The position numbers and the translations under genes are program-made. This document shows positions 48,510 through 59,500 of a DNA stretch of 64,000 nt, one piece after another; the stretch's first letter is position 1; every line of letters starts with the position of its first letter. The DNA is from Synchiropus splendidus. Its lineage: Eukaryota; Chordata; Actinopteri; Syngnathiformes; Callionymidae. The DNA lies in NCBI RefSeq assembly GCF_027744825.2, contig NC_071349.1, positions 6,448,001-6,512,000 on the forward strand. The letters run 5' to 3'. Below the pieces are notes generated by a model that saw only the letters and a list, made by a program, of their open reading frames with translations, did not search any database and was not told where the DNA came from.

Positions 48510-49636
48510 TCATTGGTCAGATGTGGTCAGTCCACCTATAATGACAGCTTGATGCACATCAGCCCATGATCTTATGAATCCTTGTGCATTTTTATGCTGG
48601 TACACGACATCACTGACCGTTCTATGGGGACGGACTCAACCTGCGGTCTACAGACTTGTGCGGCCAATATTTATTACTCCATATTTTATTCTTTACATAT
48701 TCATTATGTCCTACTTTCTATTCAACTATTTGTTTGAGCCTCATCCAATGAATAGTATTTTCCTGTATTCCTTCCTGATCTGCCTTGCTATTTTTAGAAA
48801 TCTTCCCGCTGCCGACTTCCTGTGGCCACCGATGTGGCGACCACTGCTTTTGTCGCCGGTGCAGGATATTTGAGAGACCATTTTCTTGGCCTCGCTCTGG
48901 AATACCGCTGGTGCGCTGGTATAAATCTTCCCCAAGTGCTGTCATGACATTTTTGGTCTCAAGCCAAACACAGAACTTCATAATGGGAGACTGAAAAAAA
49001 AGTCCAAGGGACACTTAACAAGTAGTTTGATGGATGTTTGGTGGCTCTGGCTCTCACGACTGCAGCAGTATGAGCTTTCAACGGGTGATTCATAGAGAGA
49101 CTGCTCTAAACAAAAACAACCACAGGACACTTGCCTGACCATATGACGCCGAAGTTACCTCCACATTTTGGCTATTGTTGCTTAAAAGTGAAGCATCCTC
49201 CAACATGTGCGTTGTCTGTGGCACCAGGGGAAGTGATAGGAGTGGGACCCGTGGGTCGTGATTTGACAAGAGGGAAGCTGCACAATTGTGCTGTGTCCTG
49301 AGTAAAAACAAATGACCTCATTGGTTCTGGTTCACAACTGAGAAAAAGGAATATTAAAGCAACATAAATACAGACTTAGGAAAATTGCATCAATTATTTT
49401 GAGAATAATATAAACTTGGTTTGTCCCTCCAGGAAACAAGTGTAGTCTTTCCAAACTGCAGAAGCAGCATAGTAGTGACTGCTCATCTCTTGGGGGAATC
49501 GTGTGTTTCACTCTGCTGCGTCGATAGTTTTTCCAGCTCAAGTTTAGACTCGGAAAGGTCAGAATTGTAGACTGTTAGTGATGCAGAATTTGGGTGTAGC
49601 TGTGGTTCCACTGCTCTTCCTCAACGTGTGTACCTG

Positions 49637-49703
49637 CTGTGTTTAGTCCGGGACGAGGTGTGGCCCGTGCCCCTGCACCAGACCCGAGGCAGACTAAACA
49701 CAG
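49637..49703. repeat. 12-bp perfect inverted repeat around a GC-rich loop
   Basis: ctgtgtttagtc (49637-49648) and gactaaacacag (49692-49703) are exact reverse complements. They flank a 43-nt GC-rich loop in a locally CpG-rich stretch. Confidence 0.6.
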
Positions 49704-51317
49704 AGCTTACGTGGGAGTCTTTCAGGGGCAGCAAGAGAAGAATGCCAGGTCACAGGGTGTGTCGAGGAGCACTGGGGTGACGTTGGGCTCTTGGGCTCAG
49801 AGCAGATGGCATGTAGGAAATCTATTGACAAGAAGAGAGGATTGAAGGCAAAAGAGGGAGGGCCTGATTTGGACCTGACTCTGCGGTCGCGCCTAAAAGG
49901 AAGACTTGTCTTGTTGTTCTCCGCCGCACAATACTCTAGTTCAAGTCGCAGCAGAAGGCGAACGTGTGTGTGTCTTTGGGTTTCTGTTTTGTACGCCTCA
50001 AAGCTTTTCATAGTCGCGGCCTGAAAAAACTTTCCAAGGGAAGTGTCAGTGGAGGAGTCGGAAGAAAGAAGTCATTGTGACAACGCTGACAATCAGCGTT
50101 TTGCTGACTCGCAAAGCAGCTGGTTTTCCTCGTCTTCAGATTTGTTTTACTTTTATTCCCAACACCTGAACTTTGAAAGAGGACAAAAGCCTCTGCTTTG
50201 GCAGCCTTTGCTGTGTAGTTATCAAACTCTTTATGAACATGATGACTGGGCAAATTACACTCTTCATGAGTTGCTTTGTGAGATTTAACGGCGTTCCTCT
50301 GGTGTTTCCACAAAACTTAAGTATTCTGGCTCTGTGTTTTCAGGGCTGAAAAGATTACTGGACTCTAAATACACACCGTGTTTCTCATGACTCAGCGCCT
50401 GTGATCAGCTAAGACCGCCGGTTCATCGCCAGGTTTACATATCTGCGGCCAAATCTCGGTGTTCTCACACGTTTACAAATGTGAGCGGATTATTATTTTT
50501 GCGGGGATTATTCTGGATCCTTGAAATTTGAGTTCACACTAAGACTGAAGGAATTTCCTCCGCTGTAACTTCGCTGTCGCTGATCTTCTTGCTGTTAAAT
50601 CTTAGGAGCATCCCAAGTAAACTCTTAATGCTTAATCCCCAATGTGACGGCTTCTGGCAGCTGGCCGTATTCACTGTAACCTTCCACATGCCGTACGTGT
50701 GCTTGAAGGCTTAGCCAAGTAAGCACTATTTGAAAGGCTTCCTGGAGTGTGAACTACACGCATGTAAGCGGGTTACATTACACATACAAGAGTCTCACTG
50801 CTCCGCCAAAGACACCCAACGCCTCCTCTGACAACACCACTTCCCTGCTACAGATTCGGCTGTGGTGGTAAAAGTAAGGGTGGATTCCAAGGTTTAAAAA
50901 TAAACAAAAGTGCCCTCCGTTTAGTAAGCTTTTCCAATCACAGGCGACGTCATGGACTCGAGAGGAGGTGGAAAAATGTTTGGCTTGGACAGCGAACTGA
51001 GGTGAATAAGATGCACGGGTGGGGACACGCTTTTGAACCGCTGTGGGGCCAGGATGGCACCAGCACTTCAAGAGCCTTTTTATAGAGCTGTGAACCTGCA
51101 CACGATTTTAGAGATGCTCTTGTGAGGCTGCTGGATGTTGAGTGCATCATTTAAGAGACCCCATATTTTAATTGATAGCCGTCATTACAGACCTCAAAAA
51201 TGTAGTATTGACACTAGAAAGGTAGTGGTGCTTTGTATTTATCAAATACCTCTTGTGTCTCAAATTCTATACTGGTCTCCCTCTCCCGTTTAAAGTGGAC
51301 TTTTCTGTGTGTTGCAG

Positions 51318-51398
51318 ATGATCCAACCGGCCTAAGGAACCAATTTTTTGTGCGGAATGAGGTGGAAAGAACTGTCAGCGTAAGGGCTTGACTTTCGG
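51318..51398 (+). other. tiam2: candidate tiam2 5'-UTR exon
   Basis: An 81-nt segment between a pyrimidine-rich acceptor (tgtgtgttgcag) and donor gtgagt at 51399. An alternative donor (gtaagg) lies at 51380. Joined to the coding exon at 52364, it puts an in-frame TAA five codons before that exon and seven before the start ATG, so it adds no coding sequence. It lies about 1 kb upstream of the coding exon. Splicing is predicted, not shown. Confidence 0.4.
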
Positions 51399-52264
51399 GT
51401 GAGTGTCATAAACTTCACACTAATCTTTCGTCCGACTTCCTCTCAGAGACGGTTGCTTCAAGTGGCCAATCTGATTAATTAGTTTAGTCTTGTGTTGCAT
51501 AAGGATTGTTCCTGCCCGCACTGCCATGCAGACGGACCAGCGTCTTACGCGCCGTGACATATTAGCCTCGTAATGAAATGTCTGATCATGACTTGTGTTT
51601 CCCAAAGTCTGGCCGTGACTTCCTTCACTGTCTTGAGTTCAGTCACACTTAACAGCCGTGGCGGCCTCAAAGCCCGCTCAGTGCACTTGACTTTTTGTCC
51701 GTGGAACAATGAAGGATAGACAGAAAGGAAGCACAGGGGGATAATGAGATTTTCCGTAGTTATTTTCCTTTCAAAGACTTGTGGAATATGTTAGACACGC
51801 TGCTATTGTGCTCTCAACAGAGAAGCTGTCGCCTATGAGTGCTTGATTTCACATTTTGTACCCTGTGATTCATTTCTGTTTTCAGTCATGGTGAATATAT
51901 AAGTAGTGCAGGTGGCAGACTTGAAAGCATATTTGGATTTCATCATATGTGTCTAAATAACATGTGAATGTGAAAACTTCAAATTTCAATTTCTGTATCT
52001 GTGACTGAAGACATGTACAGTGATCCCCAGCCAGGATACAGAAAGAGACGCAATATAATATGAAGCATTTCCACTGAGGGAGAGACTAGTTTTAGGCATG
52101 TATATTGGTCTTTTGGCTCGGCTCCTTTTTGTTGTATTGAAGCTGTATAGCATTCATGGAAATACAAGACAAACTCTTCAAAGCACAAACATACACCCTC
52201 TTTCATCAAACTCCCTGCTGTCCATATCAGTTTTTGGAAGTTTATGGATAATTTTAAACTCTTG

Positions 52265-52287
52265 AAAACAAACAAACAAACAAAAAA
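52265..52287. repeat. (CAAA)n microsatellite
   Basis: Five to six caaa units in the presumed intron just before the first tiam2 coding exon. Confidence 0.8.
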
Positions 52288-52363
52288 ACTTGACTGGTGA
52301 GTTTTTACTCTTAATGTCTTGAATTTCGATGGTGGCACTCATCGTCTTCATACTTTGTTTCAG

Positions 52364-53503
52364 GCAGCTATGGGGAATTCCGAGAGCCAGTATAGCATCC
52401 AGGGATCAAAAGGCAATGGCTTCGTCCTCCCAGGAACGCAGAAAGCATATCAACTAAAGCTCCGCTCATCCAAAAATGACGTCTTGTCTCCTCATGCTTG
52501 GTGGAAAAATGCCCCTGTAGGCTCAGGCCACAAGGCCAAGTGTATTGGCCACGGTTGCCTTTCTCCTCCCCGTAGCCGGCCGCCTTACTCGCCTCGCTAC
52601 GATTACGTCTCCAAGGTCAAGGGCAACCAGAGAGAGCCGCGGCGTTTTCGCTCTTCTGGATGTGTCACACATCGACGGAACGTACTGGATGACTACGATG
52701 ATAATCCGTACGGTGCTGAGCTTAACGGTCATGGTGATGAGCAGGTTCTGGAGAAACCCAGCAGCCCCCGTGTTGTGATTAAAAAAGATGGCAGCCTCCG
52801 CGTGGAGTTCACCAACACAACCGGTAATCCTCTGCTTGTGGATGAGCCCTCAGGTCCCGTCCAGCTCCTGAAGTTCTCCCCCAACTTGGAGTCTGCCTCG
52901 ACAACTAGTCTGCCGGATTCTAGCGGCAGCAGCAGACCCGATGCCCTCTGCAGTGGACCCCTTGCCGCCTCTACCTCCTCTACTGCCAGGACCAGTAAAG
53001 GTAGCTCACTAAGCTCTGATGGCTCCTGGTACGACTCCCCCTGGGGAACCGGTGCTGAACTTTCTGAGCAAGACCAGCCCTGCAATACCACACTTGTGCA
53101 CTCCCCCGTCCATCAACGTGACTCTTTCTCAGAGCAGTCGTCGCCTTTGTCCGTCGCTGATCTTTACAAGAACCCCTCGATAGCTTCTACCTTCCCCACG
53201 ACCAAAGCATTGTCCTCTCAACTACAGGAGGCAGCATCTGACCAGCAGCATCTTAGAACCTCTTTAGCATCAGCACTGGATGTTCCTATGGAAGAAGAAT
53301 GTCTTGGGCCTCGACAGTACTCATCATATACGTTGCCCTGTCGAAGGCCCAAAGCTAACACTGTAAGCCATGACCTGGACCATTATCCTGACCAGGACCA
53401 GCAGTGTGAACAGGCTGGAGCTGTGAAGAAAGACCTTAAAAGTCGCATTCGCCGCTTGAGTGACTGGACTGGCAGTCTGAGCCGAAAGAAAAGAAGATCT
53501 CAG
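52364..53503 (+). CDS. tiam2: tiam2 first coding exon (378 codons)
   Basis: The acceptor tgtttcag ends at 52363 and the ATG at 52370 is six bases into the exon. The exon ends RRSQ|gtgaga. The start [15 protein letters not shown] matches the human TIAM2 start MGNSDSQYTLQGSK. Conserved islands include the [22 protein letters not shown] and [15 protein letters not shown] segments and the basic end [13 protein letters not shown]. No domain is folded in this part; it is a Ser-rich regulatory region. Confidence 0.95.
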
Positions 53504-56500
53504 GTGAGACTTGATTTATTGATTTCATTCAAGTCACGGATTATAATGCACACTATGCAGGGATCTGAATAAGCACTTGCACGACAACATCTCCTTAAGC
53601 TGGGAGAAAACATTTGTTCGAACTCATCCTGAACTCATGTCCCAATGTCTTTGTGGAAATTGTTTCTGCTTTACACTTGTGCTACTCTGCCTTGTAAAAG
53701 TTCTAAGCACTCCGGGAGAATCGCTGTAAGCCTTTGAGAGGCTCTGTCAGAGTGAAACTAAACCCTGGCTAAACACTGAGCCACACCCTCTTTAATGTTA
53801 ATGAAGAAGTTGTTTTGCTTTTCATGGTGCAGCTTCCCTCATGTTCGCTGACTCTCTTAATAGGGATTGTGTTCAGTCATTTGCTGGTTGACTGAAGGAT
53901 GACACAAGTCTTAGCTTTCCATTAACCTTTCATTGTTGTGTTGCAAGAGGACATGCTGTGTTAGTGTTGCACAGCTCAAGTGCAAGAGTCTGTGTTCATT
54001 TTAACTGACCAACAGTTACCATTCACCTAGCACAGGCAAAGTCCGATCAGTGGACCTCACTATGTACCATACGGCCCAATTCATGAAATTATTCATCTTT
54101 ATAAACAAATAAAATCAGTATGATTGACTGCTACTTTACTTTTTATTTTTGTACCAGACACAGGCAGAATCTCACAGAAAGTATTGTAAAATACATTTGC
54201 CAAAATACAGCACAGCTCATCCTCCAACTCGCAACTTTTTTTTTTTATTGCAGATCACGAAAACCTCCCCATAATAGCTCTTAGAATCGGTTAGAGTTAC
54301 ATGCTGATATTGACAACACTAGCATAATGGTCAGTGGACATGTCTTGTGTTCAGGTTTATAAACATGCCAACAGGTCGGTTTATAGTGTTTTAAATAGCG
54401 ATTGTAAGTAAATGCTCAAGATGTTGTTTAAAAGTTATGTTTGGCAAATGTTTGCATCTCACTTTAGATGTGTCCATTATGTAATGTCCCTATACTTTTG
54501 CTTGTTTGGATCCCGACTGTCTCGGTCATGGTTGAGAGTGATGACTTGTCGACAAATGTGAAATTAGTCGATTATAGTTGGCTAGTTGTTGCAGCCCTTA
54601 AATCAAATGGCAGCTGAGAAGTACAGTCAAATTAAGCCCATATGAGTTATTATTTACTGAAATTATTATTATTTTTTAAGGTGTATACTGTGTGTGGGTC
54701 CATATTTCAGTTGAAACACTCAGATGCCTTCAGATGTTTGAGTCCCTCCAAAATTCGTTTTTGTGGCATTGCTTTGTTTTTTCTTCCCTGAGGGGCCAAT
54801 TTCCAGAAAAGTCATTTGCCCAATGCTTTCATTGCATGTCTGCCACAATCTCCTGCTTTAATTCCTGTTAGAATTTGCTTTAGAGGTCCTTTGTGGCTTT
54901 AAAAGGTCAAGCCATGACCTTAATGCCAGAGAGAAGGAACCTGCACGTAAGGACAAGCAGCTGGGTGAAGGGCATTAAATAACCAATTCAACTACATGGA
55001 AGCTGTATTGTTTTAACAGTTACACTTAATGCGTACTTGACATAGATGCAGTGAAAAATCACTTTAAAAAAAAAAAGAAGGAACTGAAGTTAGAGAGTCT
55101 GCATGCCGCTCTCACTGTCTCCGTGGGTGTTGAGTGCACTTCACTCATTTGCCGGCGGCAGAGTCGATGCTACAATCTAGTCAAGTGTAGGTAGATCGCC
55201 GTCGGGCATAGATGAGCACAGTTCCATCAAGTGTTCGTTTGGGGAATTGAAAAGCAGCAGCAAACCTCAAATGACACAGAATCGCCCGAGCCTTGAGGGT
55301 TCCAAACCTTCCAGGTGCCATCACGGATAATTTGCCCCAATTTCTCAGCCTAGTGAACATCAAGACACTGTGATGGAGACTCTGAAGTTGTTGGGTGGGT
55401 TGAGTGTGGGTAGCTGAATCACATTCGCTGTGTTTAAGAAGCCGCCCAGTTGCTCTTTACATATTTTTTAATACAACGGAAAGTTGTGTCAGAAGGGCAT
55501 CTGAGAGACAGGGTTGGTATCAATACCAGCAAGATCATTTCTAGTCTGTCATGATTCCCAAATTATGATTATGTCTCTGATGACAATAGGCTCAGAATAT
55601 ACCAATAAAAGCACATTTGCACTGTCTAATTTTGACCTCTGACTGAATTGAGGAGTTTTGACTCTACTTTTGTAGATATGTTTCTAGGAAAATGCTCCCA
55701 TGACTTGGTGTGTGTAGAAGGCTCATGAAATGATGCTGAAATTCCAAATATTTTGATTCCTACCAGGAGATGAAATACAAGGACATGTCCGATGCCTTCG
55801 ATAGTGGAGTTGATGGCCTGACCACAGACATCAGCTCCTCCTCTCAGGTCTCCAGCCTCGTCTGGCTGCCAGGAGCCCCCCGGACACAGTCCTCGGGCGC
55901 TATTCACCAAAGCGCCAACGACGCCGTCCGGCAAAATATATACGAAAACTTCATGAGGGAGCTGGAGATAGGCAACGAGAAACCGGACACATCGACGGGA
56001 ACCGAAGAAGGGGAGAGCAGCAGCGAGTCCACTGAGGGTTCCCTTGAGGAGCTGGACCTGCTGTTTGAAAAAGAGCAAGGGGTCGTGAGACGCGCTGGGT
56101 GGCTGTCGTTCAAACCTCTCATCACTTTGCACAAGGACAGAAAGCTGGAGTTGGTCACCCGCCGCAAGTGGAAGCACTTCTGGATCACTCTGAAAGGTAA
56201 GAATCAGAAGCAGTCTCCTCCATTCACCTTGAGACAAAGACTCTGCTGACTCCCCGAAAACTTGAATACATTATCTGATCTTTGCTATATAATTCAGTTT
56301 TGACATTCAGGTTCGAGCCTTTCCCCTTTCTTATGCCTAAAACTCACATTGATGGATAATCTCTTTGTCCTCACTGGTAGTCTCTGAGGGAATTCTGTCA
56401 GTCCTGTCAAAATGATGAAAATAGTATCTGTAACGTTGTTTCAGTCCTTTTCACTGGCACAGTCATTCAGTAAAATCAGTGCTGAATGTTGAAGTTTAAC

Positions 56501-59500
56501 ACTTCCACTCTGTCTTTTATTCTATTATTTTTAAAGGTTTGGGTAAAAAAATAAATAAACGTTTTTCATACTTATCTTCATTGAATCCTCTGGTTCACAG
56601 GGTGCACGTTGCTCTTTTACGAGACTTATGGTAAAGGCCCTCCAGAGCAGGAGCTATCGCCCCGCTATGCTCTCCTGGCTGAGGACAGCATTGTCCAGTC
56701 TGTTCCTGAGCACCCCAAGAAGGAGAACGTCTTCTGCCTTAGCAACTCCTTCGGAGACGTCTACCTCTTTCAGGTAAAGTACTTCAAAACAAAGTGAAGT
56801 AGGGACACATCAGAACAGTGTCTGGCAGGTGTTTAAATCAAACACAGAAGGTAAATTTATATATTTTACAGGGTCATCTTTGTGTTCTTCCCTGTTTCAC
56901 ATTGTCTAATTTTAAAGTGTGCTTGTATGATTTATATAGAGCCTCCTGAATTACAAGAGGATTGCTGTTAATATTGAGCTACACAGTACCATCCAGCTGG
57001 TCACCAGGGTCTGGAAGGCCACGTCCAAGTGCTTGCACTTACTGACCTGTATATCGATGCAAAATTCATGCTCTGTTTCTGTCATAAAGCTTCCTTTACG
57101 TACAACAGCCAGCTTGCTAGAGCGCATTATGTCAGAGTCCCAGCAGGGAGACTTCCAGCTCTATAACATGATGACTGAGGCATTCTTTATATGCAAGTCT
57201 TGGTCGAACAGAGCAGCTGGAGCTAGTGCTGGCGGCTCATGTTGTCAAGCTTCTTCCTGCGCTCTGACTGGCTGATTGCGTGTGGAGAGGAACGTCACAC
57301 AACACCAGTTACATCCTCCCTCCCTTCTTCCTACTCCGCCTGACTGCATCCGGTCCCAGGATAACTTCCTACATATTTTGAAGCGTGACTTAGCATCTTA
57401 AAATGTAATTTCTGAGTTGTGTTTTAACAGTCTGACAACTGAACATCTCGTGCACGCAGGCCAGCAACCAAACCGACTTGGAGAACTGGGTGACTGCGAT
57501 CCACTCGGCCAGCGCCTCCCTGCTGGCCAAGCGACAAGGGAAGGAGGACACGGTGCGACTTCTGCGCAGCCAGGTCCGCGGCCTCCTGCAGAAGATCGAC
57601 ATGGACGGGAAGATGAAGAAGATGGCCGAGCTTCAGCTAACTATCGTCAGCGAGCCCAAAAACCGCAAGGCGATTGAAAACCAGGTAAGCTGCTGTTTAT
57701 TGTAGCAGCGGGGAATCGATCTCTACTGTTCTGCATTAACACATCAAAATGATTGCATCACTGTATTGATGGATCAGCTGGCATCATAATACATGCTTCA
57801 GCATTGAGTCAGAAGTGTGTTGTTGCGCTGCTGAAGCCCACGTTGTGCCCTACTTACTTTTGCTGACTACAGTCACAACCCGAGGTGTTATTTTTATCTG
57901 TTGGCGGGAGAAACGGCCTAAATGCATCCATCCCCTCAACGCTTTGTGAGAGGCCCGGGGCAACGCCTGGATGGAGATTCCAGATGTTTCCTTGTCTCTC
58001 AACATACATTAGTTTCTTCTGAACTGCCTGAAGGCCAGTGAAGGGAGCCACAATAGCAAAGGCTTTTTTTTTAATTAAAACACATCACAGCAATATGAGG
58101 AACAAGCTATTGCTCTTGTAGCTGCTTTTCTTCTCCGGTGTTCTAAAAATAACTTGAAATTAAAATCAAAATAAGTTGCACCTTGCTGGCTTACAGCATG
58201 GATGGATGTGAGCCTCCGAAATGGATTCTGAGTTGTAGATAAAACACTGCTGCAACATCGAACACCATTGAACTTGTTGTTTGGATCAGATGATTGAATA
58301 AGGAGCCGATGAACAGGTCCCTATGAGAAAGCTGTTGACATGGCTTTAACAGAAAGTGTTTCAGCTTATTGTCGCATTATTACGGCCTAATGCTGTAAAT
58401 AAATACATGAAATACACAGCTTTTGCAGCCAAAAAAATGGCTGTAATGTAAAAGCCTAGTTTTCCCCAAACTACAGTCAGAATTCCGTTAAATTGAAGTC
58501 AGAACTATCTGACTTGACTTGGGTTTCTTCATGTTTCCACTTAACCACGAGGTCACCTCCAAACATGTTCCGTGAAAAATCGGGTCTGGAAGTCCACGAT
58601 CAGGTCGACGGCCTCAAGGTCGTTGATGGATTTAAGATCTGGGCACATACTTTGATGTGCCCACCTGCCCCCACCCACGTCTCCTGAAATCAGTTCTTCT
58701 TTTGATGTCAGCTGTTGCCCTCTCTCAGACACACATCCTGAGATCAAGTTACACTGTTATCATGAACATGGGCTTTTTAAGGTGAGCCAGAGGCGGGAGG
58801 GAAGATTCCTCTCTTCCTAATAACGCTCAACAAAATGTGAACAGATGTTTGCGAGTTGTTGTGCGTTTACTCAGCCTTTCCCATGATACCAATATATGTC
58901 TCTTGAAGAATTCTGGCGGAGGCATTTGTGGAGGTTTTGGCAGGGCACTGACCCCCTACCCGCCAATAAAGTCATGACAAACACTTGGTACCCATGGCTT
59001 GTTTGTTTTAGTCGGAACCAGGATTAGTTTTGTACATTTTGTTTTCTGTTCCAACTTGAAGTCAAAACTGTAATATACATATAACTACGACAAAAGTAAG
59101 ATGAAAGTTATGTATTAATGTTGAACAAGCTAATTTATTGTGTCTGTTTTGAACATTTGCATGTGATGTGACACTTACAAACAACTGGAGATAACACTAC
59201 TAAAAGTATTCTTTATATTCTAAAATATACTTATATATACTACAGTATACTCTCAGCAACTTACGAGAATGGTAAGTGTAAAAATAAGTTTTCCTTTTTG
59301 ATGATCATGCTTACCTTACCTTTAATAAGAGCGAAAAACGTATTTTTAATCTTAAGAAACACATCAAGTGGCTGACATGACATCATAAACTTAAAATAAT
59401 CTGGAAGAACAGCTACACAGATGTTTTCCCAAACGATCCATTCTCTTAAAATTGTCTGTGCTTTTAAGGAACCAGCTTATCTGATTTACCCAGTAATACC

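Larger units (their letters stand above)
28379..51317 (+). other. tiam2: long tiam2 5' intron (inferred) with scattered repeats
   Basis: About 23 kb with no coding exon that I recognise. It is an intron only if the 28.1-kb block is the first exon; otherwise part is upstream DNA. It contains several repeat remnants and hairpins listed separately, pyrimidine-rich stretches at 36840-36960 and 37080-37225, and a possible internal first exon ending at 47031. Confidence 0.45.

Noticed and set aside
55626..56237. Minus-strand 203-codon frame
   Set aside because: It is the antisense shadow of the tiam2 exon at 55767-56196, whose plus-strand protein matches TIAM2 closely.
57033..57275. 80-codon plus-strand frame inside a tiam2 intron, considered as an alternative exon
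   Set aside because: TIAM2 has no insertion at this PHn position in the human protein, and the frame lacks matching splice borders.
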